Origin: Hyphomicrobiales bacterium
GTDB taxonomy: Bacteria > Pseudomonadota > Alphaproteobacteria > Rhizobiales > Methyloligellaceae
NCBI GenBank assembly: GCA_028280515.1
Contig: JANQLP010000142.1
Coordinates: 1-64,000 of the forward strand
Direction of reading: 5' to 3'
DNA length: 64,000 nucleotides
Below, piece by piece: positions 8,104-16,742 of the stretch. The translations under genes were made by a program, and so were the position numbers. Each line of letters opens with the position of its first letter. Position 1 is the first letter of the stretch. The notes under the pieces were generated by a model. The model saw only the letters and a program-made list of their open reading frames with translations. It was not told where the DNA came from and did no database searches.

Positions 8104-9207
8104 ATGGAAGCCATCCGAGAGGTTCTGCAGGAGAATTCGGCGGTCAGCCTGGCGGTTGGCGGCTTCCTCATCGGCTACATCTTCGGCTACGTCGTTTACC
8201 GCACAAACTTCTGCACAATGGGCTCCCTGTCCGACATCCTGTCGTTTGGCGACTATCGCCGGTTTCGGTCGTGGCTGCTGGCCATCGCCGTCTCGATCGT
8301 CGGGGCCCAGGTACTTCAATCCATGGGCGTGGTGGACCTTGCCGGCTCAATGTATCTGATGCCGAACTTCAACTGGCTCGGAAATGTGCTTGGCGGTCTG
8401 CTGTTCGGTTACGGAATGGTGTTTGCCGGTGGGTGCGCCAGCCGCAACCTGGTGCGGGCCGGGGGCGGCGATCTGCGCGCGCTCGTCGTCATCGTCGTGG
8501 TTGGCATCTTCGCCTACATGACCATCGGCGGTTTGATCGGGCCATTGCGTGCGGAACTGCAGGAAATGACGCAGATCGATCTGGCTGCGGTCGGCTCCGA
8601 AACACAGGGCATCAATGCTCTCCTTGCACAGTTCGCCGGGCTTGGGGAGGGCGCTTCCGTGTGGATCGTCACCGTGCTCCTGGCCGGCGCTTTGCTGGTC
8701 TACTGCTTTTCCGATGGCGGGTTCCGGTCTTCGCCGGAACACGTGACGGCCGGGTTTGGCGTCGGTGTGTGCATTCTCGCAGGCTGGGCGTTGACCGGAC
8801 TTGCCTTCAACGATTTTGCGGAACGCATTCAGAACCCGATCTCATTGACCTATGTGCGCCCGTCCGGCGACGCGTTGGAGTTCCTGATGCGGTTCACGGC
8901 TGAGATGATACCCGCCTTCGGCGTGGCCACCGTGTTCGGCGTCCTAGCGGGTGCGTTTACTGCAGCAAAGATGCTCGGCCGGTTCAGGGTCGCCACCTTC
9001 AGCGATACCGACGACACGGTGCGCAATCTGGTTGGTGCGGCGATGATGGGCGTCGGCGGCGTGCTGGCCCTTGGCTGCACGATCGGCCAGGGCGTAACCG
9101 GCCTGTCCACGCTCTCGATCGGTTCGCTGCTTGCCTTCCTGTCGATTATCACGGGAGGCGTCGCCGGCGTCAAATCGATGGAGCGGCTCCTGCTGCGTTC
9201 GGCGTGA
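8104..9207 (+). CDS. YeeE/YedE-family sulfur-compound transporter (TsuA/SoxT-like)
   Basis: 367 residues, about ten membrane segments. Family members such as TsuA import thiosulfate. Seen: family-typical cysteine motifs N-F-C-T-M-G near the N-terminus, G-G-C-A-S-R-N in the middle and L-G-C-T-I-G-Q-G near the end. The start is taken at 8104 because G-G-A-G lies about 10 bases upstream; an in-frame start at 8056 would run through the operator. It converges with tusA (12 bases between stops), a common pairing in which TusA receives the imported sulfur. Same length as its paralogue at 36818. Confidence 0.85.
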   Translation: MEAIREVLQENSAVSLAVGGFLIGYIFGYVVYRTNFCTMGSLSDILSFGDYRRFRSWLLAIAVSIVGAQVLQSMGVVDLAGSMYLMPNFNWLGNVLGGLLFGYGMVFAGGCASRNLVRAGGGDLRALVVIVVVGIFAYMTIGGLIGPLRAELQEMTQIDLAAVGSETQGINALLAQFAGLGEGASVWIVTVLLAGALLVYCFSDGGFRSSPEHVTAGFGVGVCILAGWALTGLAFNDFAERIQNPISLTYVRPSGDALEFLMRFTAEMIPAFGVATVFGVLAGAFTAAKMLGRFRVATFSDTDDTVRNLVGAAMMGVGGVLALGCTIGQGVTGLSTLSIGSLLAFLSIITGGVAGVKSMERLLLRSA

Positions 9208-9219
9208 TGCGCGCGACGC

Positions 9220-9447
9220 TCAGGACTTACTTTTGATCACGAAACGGAAAACGCCGTCGTCTTCACCGGACTCAAGAAGCTCATGGCCTGTCGCGCGGCA
9301 GAACGCGTCGAAGTCGGCAACCGCGCCGGGGTCGGTCGCGAGCACCTCAAGCGTTCCGCCCGACGGCACGTCCTTAATCGCCGCTTTCGCTCTCAGGATC
9401 GGAAGCGGGCAGTTGAGGCCTTTGGCGTCAAGTGTGGTGTCTGGCAT
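9220..9447 (-). CDS. tusA: Sulfurtransferase TusA
   Basis: 75 residues with the catalytic C-P-L-P motif (C13) of TusA. It carries sulfane sulfur as a persulfide in the cytoplasm. In dsr-type oxidisers TusA hands sulfur to DsrEFH and then DsrC, all encoded here. It lies end to end with the transporter gene. It has its own upstream ATTC-N8-GAAT site (9547-9562) and is separated from the DsrC-like gene at 9735 by 287 bases, so it may be a separate transcript. Confidence 0.93.
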   Translation of the reverse strand: MPDTTLDAKGLNCPLPILRAKAAIKDVPSGGTLEVLATDPGAVADFDAFCRATGHELLESGEDDGVFRFVIKSKS

Positions 9448-9546
9448 GGTCCTGTCTAGCCTCCATGGTCAATTCGGCGGTGTGGTTTCGTCACCGAGGC
9501 CGGTGCTCCGGCCCGGATCGCGTGCCCCAACCGCCCTGTAATTCAT

Positions 9547-9562
9547 ATTCCGTTTTCTGAAT
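9547..9562 (-). promoter_or_regulatory. Exact ATTC-N8-GAAT element upstream of tusA
   Basis: A perfect inverted repeat ATTC/GAAT with an 8-base spacer, extended by further A/T on both sides. It lies 100 bases upstream of the tusA start. The pattern matches that described for SqrR-type ArsR persulfide sensors, two of which are encoded in the window. Confidence 0.6.
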
Positions 9563-9734
9563 GATTCAACCGTTGATTTTCCGGCCGGTCAAGAGGCCGC
9601 GCCGGATTTGACCGGAAACGATGGCCGTGCGGCATTTTGCGCCGCTCGCGCCGGGTGATCACTGACGATCCGCTTCGGCATTGGCGCCGCCTGTGCACAG
9701 GCGAGGTTCTGAGACCTTCGACACGCAAAAGGTG

Positions 9735-10106
9735 TCAGCGCACGCTCCCGAAGGACTCATCGGTGCTGCCCGGCGGCGGCACGAGGCCGGCCAGCCGGCA
9801 CCCTTGCGCGATCGGCCCTCCGGGCAGAATCTGAAACAGGTGCCTGCGGCCGCCCTTGTCGTCGAACCGTGCTTCCAGAGCATCCGCAAGGCGGCGCGCA
9901 GGCGGTTCCACATCTTCCGCATAACAGGCCTGAAGGACACGCATCACCTCCCAATGATCGTCGGTCAGATCGAGACCTTCTTCCGCCGCCTGTTTGGTGG
10001 CAAACGCCGGCGACCAGCCGCGCGGCGCGTGCTGAAAGGATTTGTCCCGCTCCTCCTGTTCGTTCGGGGCGAGGATGGCCTTCATGATTTCGTTTGCGTC
10101 AGGCAT
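9735..10106 (-). CDS. DsrC/TusE-family protein lacking the C-terminal cysteine
   Basis: 123 residues. The fold region (D-L-T-D-D-H-W-E-V and P-G-G-P-I-A-Q-G-C-R-L-A-G-L) matches DsrC/TusE. The inner cysteine is present (C103), but the position of the redox-partner cysteine at the end of the arm is serine (S114), and the chain runs on for nine more residues. It therefore cannot form the DsrC intramolecular disulfide or trisulfide and may act as a regulator or a different sulfur carrier. The complete DsrC is at 15594. Last gene of the tauD unit, 56 bases after the 69-residue gene. Confidence 0.85.
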   Translation of the reverse strand: MPDANEIMKAILAPNEQEERDKSFQHAPRGWSPAFATKQAAEEGLDLTDDHWEVMRVLQACYAEDVEPPARRLADALEARFDDKGGRRHLFQILPGGPIAQGCRLAGLVPPPGSTDESFGSVR

Positions 10107-10162
10107 GGGTCTTGCTCACTTTCCTGTTCTCCAACGGCCCCGACACGCGACCGCAGCTATAC

Positions 10163-10372
10163 CTATCCGGCCTGTTCGGCCCAGTTCGCCAGTGCAGATC
10201 CCCAACGGGCCGCGGTCGACGCATCGACGTCGAGGATCGTGAACCGGCGTCCTTCGCGAATGGTGATGCGGAGCAGCCGCATGCCACTCTCGAATTCCAC
10301 ATTGTCGAGCGTGATCTCCCGTCGGTACGGAGCCTCGAACCTGTCCAGCCGCGTGACCGTTTCGCCGCTCAC
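10163..10372 (-). CDS. Small conserved-looking protein of unknown function (69 aa)
   Basis: Not recognised with certainty. A compact soluble protein with a central F-E-S-G-M-R-L-L-R-I-T-I-R-E-G-R-R-F stretch of alternating hydrophobic and charged residues, suggesting a small beta sheet. Starts with GTG, the GTGA overlapping the stop of the preceding 64-residue gene, so the two are translationally coupled. Encoded between a TauD-type dioxygenase and a DsrC-like protein, which suggests a sulfur-related role. Confidence 0.7.
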   Translation of the reverse strand: MSGETVTRLDRFEAPYRREITLDNVEFESGMRLLRITIREGRRFTILDVDASTAARWGSALANWAEQAG

Positions 10373-10563
10373 TCCTTGTCACCCCAGTAGAACGCGGTCT
10401 CCAGCTTCAGCTCCCACTGGCGCGGCGTATCGCGGTAGTCGGGTTTCACGTCGAACTCGAGAAAGCGTTCGCCCTCCTTGCCGGTCTTGGCGACCAGCTT
10501 CACCAGATCGTCGAAGCACTGCACTTCAGGGTGACGAATGATCAGTTCGCTCAATTGAACCAC
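10369..10563 (-). CDS. Small protein of unknown function (64 aa)
   Basis: Not recognised. The GTG start at 10563 is chosen because a clear G-G-A-G-G site precedes it by five bases; an upstream ATG at 10605 lies inside the end of the dioxygenase gene. Contains one cysteine (E-V-Q-C-F-D) and ends in W-E-L-K-L-E-T-A-F-Y-W-G-D-K-E. It overlaps the next gene by four bases. Fourteen bases separate it from the dioxygenase stop, so tauD-like, this gene and the next two form one operon. Confidence 0.7.
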   Translation of the reverse strand: MVQLSELIIRHPEVQCFDDLVKLVAKTGKEGERFLEFDVKPDYRDTPRQWELKLETAFYWGDKE

Positions 10564-10577
10564 GGTTTTCCTCCCAG

Positions 10578-11555
10578 TTACGGCCGGTCCGGCCCATCGA
10601 GACATCCGGTCCCGGCGATTTGGTCCTGGTAGCGGATCCGGTACAGCAGACGCCCGCTCGATGCGGTCGAAGAGGGCGCCCCGTCGAAACCGGCCCGGGC
10701 GTGCAGCACGTTGTTGCAGATGATCCCCTGGCCCGGCTCCAGCTTGTGCCGAAATATGAACGGCTCCCCGCCCGCGAGCAGGTCCGTAATGAACGCAACG
10801 GCATCGCGGGTGTCGGGATCATGGCGCCACGCGATGTACCGCCTGCGTGCGGTGTAGCGCATCCGAAGCATTCCGCTTCTGCGGTCCACACTATACACGG
10901 GTCCAACGCTTTCAGGCCTGACGCTGCCGTCTGCTTCATGGTTGGCGGGGATGGTCATGGCCTCGTCATGCATCAGGGCGGCAATAAAACGCGGGTTCTC
11001 GTCGCGCAGGCGGATATAGGCAATCTCCGGATCGAGCAGAGCGTTCTCACCGCCGCGCTCGGCGTTGCGGCAGCAATGAAGAATGAAGGATCGAATGCGG
11101 TCTTCCGGTGCGTTGTAGTATCCGTCGGTGTGCCAGCTCAGCGGACGGTTGGTGTATGGAATGTATCCGCTGCGCTTGTTGTCCCGGGCGATCTCCAGCG
11201 CAACGACGCCGTCATTCGCGGCGGAGCGGTGGCCTTCCATCCGGTCAAGCCCGAACGCCCGCGCAAAGGTCAACAGATCGTCTCTGACCGCGCTCGGGTC
11301 CAGGCGTTCCCGTCGCGTGACATAGATCGCCATGTTGGCCTTGCCGCACAGTGTCGTAACCGCGGCCAGTTCCGTCGCGGTGGGGTGCGCGAGATCGGCA
11401 ATCTCGACAAAAAGCTCCTCCGGGAGCTGCGGATAGCCGGCAAGTTTCGCATCCCGCCACCGATGGTAGGCGTCGTCGTCGCCAGGATCGAACGGGCCGC
11501 GGACGCAACTTGCGGCACCTTTCTGATGGCTCGTGTTGAGAGCGATGGATGACAT
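10578..11555 (-). CDS. TauD/TfdA-family Fe(II)/2-oxoglutarate-dependent dioxygenase
   Basis: 325 residues from the ATG at 11555. Iron ligands H142 and D144 in a W-H-T-D-G-Y-Y motif and a distal H285 in N-N-V-L-H-A-R-A-G-F fit the family facial triad; R292-R298 supply candidate 2-oxoglutarate contacts. Family members oxidise taurine, alkyl sulfates, betaine-like or aryloxy compounds; the substrate here is unknown. First gene of a four-gene minus-strand operon ending in a DsrC-like gene and divergent from dsrA. Longer starts into the dsrA coding region (up to 11981) are rejected. Confidence 0.85.
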   Translation of the reverse strand: MSSIALNTSHQKGAASCVRGPFDPGDDDAYHRWRDAKLAGYPQLPEELFVEIADLAHPTATELAAVTTLCGKANMAIYVTRRERLDPSAVRDDLLTFARAFGLDRMEGHRSAANDGVVALEIARDNKRSGYIPYTNRPLSWHTDGYYNAPEDRIRSFILHCCRNAERGGENALLDPEIAYIRLRDENPRFIAALMHDEAMTIPANHEADGSVRPESVGPVYSVDRRSGMLRMRYTARRRYIAWRHDPDTRDAVAFITDLLAGGEPFIFRHKLEPGQGIICNNVLHARAGFDGAPSSTASSGRLLYRIRYQDQIAGTGCLDGPDRP

Positions 11556-11681
11556 TGATTTCACCGCAAGGGTTCGAAACTCAAACTCTTCAGGGCGCGG
11601 TTTCGGCCCTCTGTTCCGCGCCATGTACGCGATCCCATTCCGCGCACAGAGGAACCTGAACCAAACCGCATCATAATTGAT

Positions 11682-11697
11682 ATATTCAAAAATTGTG
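11682..11697. promoter_or_regulatory. Candidate operator in the tauD-like/dsrA divergent promoter
   Basis: ATTC-N8-TGAT within an extremely AT-rich 37-base patch (11671-11707), giving an imperfect inverted repeat A-T-A-T-T-C-A-A/T-T-G-T-G-A-T-A-T. It is 111 bases upstream of dsrA and about 125 from the dioxygenase start, so it could serve both units. Confidence 0.5.
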
Positions 11698-11808
11698 ATA
11701 TAATAATATGACAAAGTATCGCTGTGAACCGTCCGGTCTCGAAAACGCAAGCCGGGTTCGTATCCGGAGGCCAGAAAATCCGGCGGATCACGAGGAGGAA
11801 CAGGGTCA

Positions 11809-13158
11809 ATGCCTAAAGAAAACGGCTCCGCAGGTAACAACGGCGCGTCTGCATCCAAAAAGAAAAAGAAGGACGCGAAACAGTCCAAACAGCATCCTAC
11901 GCCACTGCTCGACGAGCTCGAAAGCGGCCCGTGGCCGAGTTTCGTGACAGGCCTGAAGCGGTTGCGCGATTCCAAGGACAAGCAATATGCGCCGATGATG
12001 AACGATCTGCTCGGCCAGCTTGAGCATTCCTATGAGGAGAAGCTCGGGTTCTGGAAGGGCGGGGTGGTCAGCGTCTACGGCTATGGCGGCGGGATCATCC
12101 CCCGGTTCTCGGAGGTGGCCGACAAATTCCCGGAGTCGAAGGAGTTCCACACGCTGCGCGTCATGCCTCCGGCGGGGTTTCACTACGACACCAAGGTCAT
12201 GCGCGAGCTCTGCGACATCTGGGAAGAGTATGGGTCCGGGCTGATCGCCTTTCACGGCCAGACCGGGAACATCATGTTCCAGGGCGCCACGACCGAGAAC
12301 ACGCAGAAGGCATTCGACGCCCTCAACGAAATCGGGTTCGATCTCGGTGGCGCCGGTCCGTGCATGCGCACCGGCATGAGCTGTGTGGGCGCCGCGCGTT
12401 GCGAAATGTCGAATTACGACGAGCAGCGTGCCCTGCGGTCGATCATCAACGAATATCTCGACGAAATGCATCGCCCGGCGATGCCGTACAAGTTCAAGTT
12501 CAAGTTCTCCGGCTGCCCGAACGACTGCGTCAATGCGGTCCAGCGCGCCGACTTCGCGGTGATCGGCACCTGGCGCGACGACATGAAGGTCAACCAGGAC
12601 GAGGTCAAGGCCTACGTCAAGAAGGTCGGGCGGAAATACATGATCGATTCCGTCATCTCGATGTGCCCGACCCGTGCGCTCAGCCTCAACGACGATGACA
12701 CGCTCGAGGTCGATAACGACAGCTGTGTGCGCTGCATGCACTGCCTGAACGTCATGCCCAAGGCGCTCTCGCCGGGCGACGACAAGGGCGCGACGATCCT
12801 GATCGGCGGCAAGCGTGCGCTCAAGGTGGGCGATCTGATGGGCACGGTGATCGTGCCGTTCTTCAAGCTTCAGACCGACGAGGACTATGACAAGCTGACC
12901 GAGTTCGCCGGCGAGGTCATGGAGTTCTTCTCCGACAACGCCCTTGAACATGAACGCATCGGCGAGACCATCGATCGCATTGGCCTGCCTGCCTTCCTGG
13001 AAGCCATGGAAATCGATCCGGACCCGAACATGGTCAGGCATCCGCGAACCTCCTGTTACGTCCGAACCGACGATTTCACCGAGGAAGCGGAGAAGTATTT
13101 CGAACGCAAGAAGGAAAAAGAGGCCGAAGAGGCCGAGACGACCGTCGCAGCGGAATAG
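11809..13158 (+). CDS. dsrA: Reverse-type dissimilatory sulfite reductase, alpha subunit
   Basis: 449 residues. In this gene setting it works in the oxidative direction, releasing sulfite from DsrC-bound sulfur. Siroheme/4Fe-4S cysteines: C192-x5-C198 and C236-x3-C240; inserted ferredoxin domain with C286 and C306-x2-C309-x2-C312. An unusual lysine-rich N-terminal tail (about residues 15-27) precedes the conserved part. A strong G-G-A-G-G-A site precedes the ATG. First gene of dsrABEFHCMKLJOPN. Confidence 0.97.
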   Translation: MPKENGSAGNNGASASKKKKKDAKQSKQHPTPLLDELESGPWPSFVTGLKRLRDSKDKQYAPMMNDLLGQLEHSYEEKLGFWKGGVVSVYGYGGGIIPRFSEVADKFPESKEFHTLRVMPPAGFHYDTKVMRELCDIWEEYGSGLIAFHGQTGNIMFQGATTENTQKAFDALNEIGFDLGGAGPCMRTGMSCVGAARCEMSNYDEQRALRSIINEYLDEMHRPAMPYKFKFKFSGCPNDCVNAVQRADFAVIGTWRDDMKVNQDEVKAYVKKVGRKYMIDSVISMCPTRALSLNDDDTLEVDNDSCVRCMHCLNVMPKALSPGDDKGATILIGGKRALKVGDLMGTVIVPFFKLQTDEDYDKLTEFAGEVMEFFSDNALEHERIGETIDRIGLPAFLEAMEIDPDPNMVRHPRTSCYVRTDDFTEEAEKYFERKKEKEAEEAETTVAAE

Positions 13159-13217
13159 CCGGTGGTTCAGGGCGCCGGAGGCGAGGCGCATCCCGAACGG
13201 CCCAAGGGGAGAGAGTT

Positions 13218-14297
13218 ATGAGCGAAGCCACAACACCGCGTGTGCCAGATGAAACCGGGGTTCCGGATCCATTCCTGTACATGCATCCCACCCTGAAGCG
13301 GAACTATGCCAACTGGGACTGGCATGAGCGGCTCCGGCCCGGCGTTCTGCACCACAAATCGAAGACCGGCGAGTCCATCTACACGGTGCGCGCCGGCACG
13401 CAGCGGCAGATGGACGTCTATACGATCCGCAAGCTCTGCGACATCGCCGACGAGTATGCCGATGGCCACTTCCGGTTCACCACCAGAAGCAACATCGAAT
13501 ACATGGTCGACGACCGGGAGAAGGTCGAACCGCTTATCGACAAGCTGATCTCGGAAGGTTTCCCCGTGGGCGGCACCGGAAACTCGGTGTCGATGATTTC
13601 GCACACCCAGGGTTGGCTGCATTGCGACATCCCCGGCACTGACGCGTCCGGTGTCGTCAAGAGCCTGATGGACATGATGTATGAGGAGTTCATCAAGGAG
13701 GAGATGCCGAACCGGGTCCGGATCACGACGTCCTGCTGCCAGGTGAATTGCGGCGGCCAGGGCGACATCGCCATCAACGTGCAATACACCAAGCCGCCGA
13801 AGATCAACCACGATCAGGTGGCGAATGTGTGCGAGCGCCCGGCCGTCGTCGCGCGCTGCCCTGTTGCGGCGATCCGTCCGGCGATCGTCGACGGCAAACC
13901 CTCGCTCGAAGTGGACGAGAAAAAGTGCATCTGCTGCGGCGCCTGTTATCCGCCGTGCCCGCCGATGCAGATCAACGGCGAGGATTCCACCAAGATCGCG
14001 GTCTGGGTCGGCGGCAAGCATTCGAACGCCCGCTCCAAGCCGACGTTCCACAAGCTGGTTGTCGCCAATCTGCCGAACAACCCGCCGCGCTGGCCGGAGG
14101 TCGAGGCGGTCGTGAAGAAGATTCTGTACGCCTACAAGGACAATGCCCGCGACTGGGAGCGCATGGGCGAGTGGATCGAGCGCATCGGCTGGCCGAAGTT
14201 CTTCGAGATCACCGGTCTGGCGTTCACCAAGCACCATCTCGATACCTGGACGGGCGCGCGGCACACCATGAACTCGTCAACGCATATTCGCTTCTAG
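13218..14297 (+). CDS. dsrB: Reverse-type dissimilatory sulfite reductase, beta subunit
   Basis: 359 residues, partner of DsrA in the alpha2beta2 enzyme. Cysteines for the siroheme-linked cluster lie near 136, 173-174 and 178 (T-S-C-C-Q-V-N-C-G-G); the ferredoxin domain has C237-x2-C240-x2-C243-x3-C247. Starts 60 bases after dsrA with a G-G-G-A-G-A-G site. Confidence 0.97.
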   Translation: MSEATTPRVPDETGVPDPFLYMHPTLKRNYANWDWHERLRPGVLHHKSKTGESIYTVRAGTQRQMDVYTIRKLCDIADEYADGHFRFTTRSNIEYMVDDREKVEPLIDKLISEGFPVGGTGNSVSMISHTQGWLHCDIPGTDASGVVKSLMDMMYEEFIKEEMPNRVRITTSCCQVNCGGQGDIAINVQYTKPPKINHDQVANVCERPAVVARCPVAAIRPAIVDGKPSLEVDEKKCICCGACYPPCPPMQINGEDSTKIAVWVGGKHSNARSKPTFHKLVVANLPNNPPRWPEVEAVVKKILYAYKDNARDWERMGEWIERIGWPKFFEITGLAFTKHHLDTWTGARHTMNSSTHIRF

Positions 14298-14370
14298 GCG
14301 GCTTGCCGATGCGGCCCGCCGGGCCGGTCGGTGCCGTTCCAGGGGTCAAGTTCAAGGGAGCACTCAAAAC

Positions 14371-14763
14371 GTGAAGTTCGGAATCTTAGTCAACGAAGGG
14401 CCGTACACGCATCAGGCCTCCGACTCCGCCTACCAGTTCACCAAGGTGGCGCTTGAGAAGGGGCACGAGATTTACCGTGTCTTTTTCTACAATGACGGCG
14501 TCAACAACGGCACGCGCCTGACGGTGCCGCCGCAGGACGAGCGCAACATTCAGAACAACTGGAGCGAGCTTGCCAAGGAGCACGACCTTGATCTGGTGGT
14601 ATGCGTCGCTGCGGCGCAGCGCCGCGGCATTCTCGACGAGAGCGAGGCCAAGCGCCACAGCAAGGACGTCGACAACATCGCACCGGGTTTTCGCATTTCC
14701 GGGCTCGGTCAGCTGATCGAGATCGGGATCGAATGCGACCGGCTGGTTGCGTTCGGCGATTAA
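14371..14763 (+). CDS. dsrE: Sulfur relay protein DsrE
   Basis: 130 residues, DsrE/TusD family. The conserved active cysteine sits in L-V-V-C-V-A-A-A-Q-R-R-G. With DsrF and DsrH it forms the hexameric sulfurtransferase that accepts sulfur from TusA and loads DsrC. Presence of DsrEFH marks an oxidising, not a sulfate-reducing, dsr system. Followed by dsrF 13 bases later. Confidence 0.95.
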   Translation: MKFGILVNEGPYTHQASDSAYQFTKVALEKGHEIYRVFFYNDGVNNGTRLTVPPQDERNIQNNWSELAKEHDLDLVVCVAAAQRRGILDESEAKRHSKDVDNIAPGFRISGLGQLIEIGIECDRLVAFGD

Positions 14764-14776
14764 GGGAGCTGAAGAC

Positions 14777-15211
14777 ATGTCCGCAGACGCACAGGTTCCT
14801 GAATCCGACGACCGGAAAAAGTTCCTCTACGTGAACCGGAGGGCGCCTTACGGGACCATTTATGCGCTTGAGTCGCTGGAGGTTGTGCTGATCGGCGCAG
14901 CGTTCGATCAGGACGTCTCCATCGCCTTCTTCGATGACGGCGTCTACCAGATTCTCAAGAACCAGGACACGTCCGGCATCGGCATGAAGAACTTCTCGCC
15001 GACCTACCGGGCGCTTGGCGACTACGAAGTGACCAAGCTCTATGTTGAGAAGGAGTCTCTGGACGAGCGTGGCCTGTCGCCCGACGACCTGATGGAGATC
15101 ACCTATGAGGACGAGGACGACGACTGGGAGGAGAAGCCGTCGATCCGGGTCGTCGAGCGGGCAAAGCTCAGTGAGATCATGGCCGAACAGGACGTGATCC
15201 TGAGCTTCTGA
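14777..15211 (+). CDS. dsrF: Sulfur relay protein DsrF
   Basis: 144 residues from the ATG at 14777, behind a G-G-G-A-G-C site; the in-frame start at 14747 lies inside dsrE. DsrF/TusC family: R-R-A-P-Y-G-T-I-Y-A-L-E and the F-F-D-D-G-V-Y-Q motif. An acidic insert (E-D-E-D-D-D-W-E-E) is present in the second half. A structural subunit of DsrE2F2H2. Confidence 0.95.
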   Translation: MSADAQVPESDDRKKFLYVNRRAPYGTIYALESLEVVLIGAAFDQDVSIAFFDDGVYQILKNQDTSGIGMKNFSPTYRALGDYEVTKLYVEKESLDERGLSPDDLMEITYEDEDDDWEEKPSIRVVERAKLSEIMAEQDVILSF

Positions 15212-15242
15212 GGACATGAAGGCAAACACGGAAAGAAGACAG

Positions 15243-15545
15243 ATGCTGCACACCGTCAACAAGTCGCCGTTCGAGAAAACCACGTTCGAGAGCTGTCTCA
15301 ATCACGCGCGGCCGGGCGATGCCGTACTGCTCATCGAGGACGGTATCTACGCCGCCATGAAGGGGACGGCGATGGCCGACCGGATTGCCGGCATGAACGG
15401 CGAACTCTCGCTCTACGCGCTGGGACCGGATCTTGCGGCCCGCGGCGTCGATGAGGGAGCGCTGCTGGAGGGCATCTCCGTCGTCGATTACGGCGGATTT
15501 GTCGATCTGGTTGCCGAACACGACGTCACGCAGACGTGGCTTTAA
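15243..15545 (+). CDS. dsrH: Sulfur relay protein DsrH
   Basis: 100 residues, DsrH/TusB family. The start at 15243 gives the family-typical M-L-H-T-V-N-K-S-P beginning and has a G-G-A-A-A-G site; the upstream ATG at 15216 adds nine residues without support. The L-L-I-E-D-G-I-Y-A-A motif is typical. The family's usual cysteine is not obvious in the central region. Confidence 0.93.
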   Translation: MLHTVNKSPFEKTTFESCLNHARPGDAVLLIEDGIYAAMKGTAMADRIAGMNGELSLYALGPDLAARGVDEGALLEGISVVDYGGFVDLVAEHDVTQTWL

Positions 15546-15593
15546 GGACACCACTCAATCGCAGAAAAGCAGACACGGACACAGGAGAGAGCA

Positions 15594-15926
15594 ATGCCAT
15601 ACCAGCTGAACGGAACCGTCGTCGAGCATGACGAGGAAGGCTACATCCAGGAACTCGACAAGTGGAGCAAGGAACTCGCCGAGCTGATTGCTGAGGACGA
15701 GAAAATCGAGATGACCGACGAGCACTGGGAGGTCGTCAACTTCCTGCGCGACTACTACGAGGAGTACCAGATTGCGCCGGCCGTCCGCGTCCTGATCAAG
15801 GCGATCAAGAAATCAATGGGCAAGGACAAGGGCAACAACAAGTACCTGTACACGCTGTTCCCCTACGGCCCGGCCAAGCAAGCCTGTAAGATCGCCGGCC
15901 TCCCCAAGCCCACCGGCTGCGTCTGA
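15594..15926 (+). CDS. dsrC: DsrC, physiological sulfur-carrier substrate of rDsrAB
   Basis: 110 residues with both functional cysteines of the C-terminal arm: C98 in A-K-Q-A-C-K-I-A-G-L and the penultimate C109 in P-T-G-C-V. The trisulfide or persulfide formed on this arm is the substrate exchanged between DsrEFH, rDsrAB and DsrMKJOP. Good G-G-A-G-A-G site. Compare the paralogue at 9735, which lacks the last cysteine. Confidence 0.97.
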   Translation: MPYQLNGTVVEHDEEGYIQELDKWSKELAELIAEDEKIEMTDEHWEVVNFLRDYYEEYQIAPAVRVLIKAIKKSMGKDKGNNKYLYTLFPYGPAKQACKIAGLPKPTGCV

Positions 15927-15986
15927 GCCCGATGCGTTTGCCGCCCCGGCGCACGCAGAAGGCGTCGGGCGCCTGAAGGAGGAGCC

Positions 15987-16727
15987 GTGCTTACTGCCAC
16001 ATATGCGTTGCTGTTCTATGCCGCGACCGTGATTCTGGTTGTCGGTCTGGGGCGCAAGATATGGCAGTACGCGAACACGCCGGCGCCCCTGAAGATCCCG
16101 ACCACTCCGGCGCCGGTGACGCAAGGCGGCGTGGTGGCGCGGATGTTCCGCGAAGTCGTGCTGTTCGAGAGCCTGTTCAAGGCCAACAAGTGGACCTGGC
16201 TGTTCGGCTGGACGTTCCACGCCGCGCTGCTCGTCGTCCTGATTCGGCATCTGCGTTACTTCACCGAACCGGTATGGGGCTGGGTCGCGCTGATGCAGCC
16301 GTTCGGCGTCTACGCCGGTTTTGCCATGGTCGCCGGTTTGCTCGGACTATGGGCGCGGCGCATCTTCGTGCCCCGTATCCGCTACATCAGCGCGCCGTCG
16401 GATCACCTGATGCTGGCCCTGCTGCTCGGTATCGGCATCAGCGGCCTGCTGATCAAATATGTCGCCCGCACGGACATCGTCGCGCTCAAGGCCTTCTGCC
16501 TCGGGCTGATCTACTTCGACTGGCAGCCGCTGCCCGCCGACCCCATGCTGCTCGTGCATCTCACGCTGGTCGCCGTGCTGATGATCGTCTTTCCCGTGTC
16601 CAAGCTGCTCCACGCGCCGGGCGTCTTCTTCAGCCCCGGGCGCAACCAGGTCGACAATCCGCGGGAGAAGCGTCACCTCGCGCCTTGGGCGGCGCGGCTT
16701 GAAACCGGTTCCGGCGGCAAGCGGTAG
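15987..16727 (+). CDS. dsrM: DsrM, heme b membrane subunit of DsrMKJOP
   Basis: 246 residues, about five or six membrane segments with histidines in the NarI-like helices for two b hemes. Starts with GTG behind a strong A-A-G-G-A-G-G-A-G site. Passes electrons between the quinone pool and DsrK. Confidence 0.93.
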   Translation: MLTATYALLFYAATVILVVGLGRKIWQYANTPAPLKIPTTPAPVTQGGVVARMFREVVLFESLFKANKWTWLFGWTFHAALLVVLIRHLRYFTEPVWGWVALMQPFGVYAGFAMVAGLLGLWARRIFVPRIRYISAPSDHLMLALLLGIGISGLLIKYVARTDIVALKAFCLGLIYFDWQPLPADPMLLVHLTLVAVLMIVFPVSKLLHAPGVFFSPGRNQVDNPREKRHLAPWAARLETGSGGKR

Positions 16728-16742
16728 GGCGGAGCGAACACG

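Noticed and set aside
9543..9728. Minus-strand 61-codon ORF between tusA and the DsrC-like gene
   Set aside because: Arginine-rich shadow covering the tusA operator; no start context.
11556..11981. N-terminal extension of the TauD-like gene into dsrA
   Set aside because: It would run antisense through dsrA and the shared promoter; the ATG at 11555 starts the conserved part.
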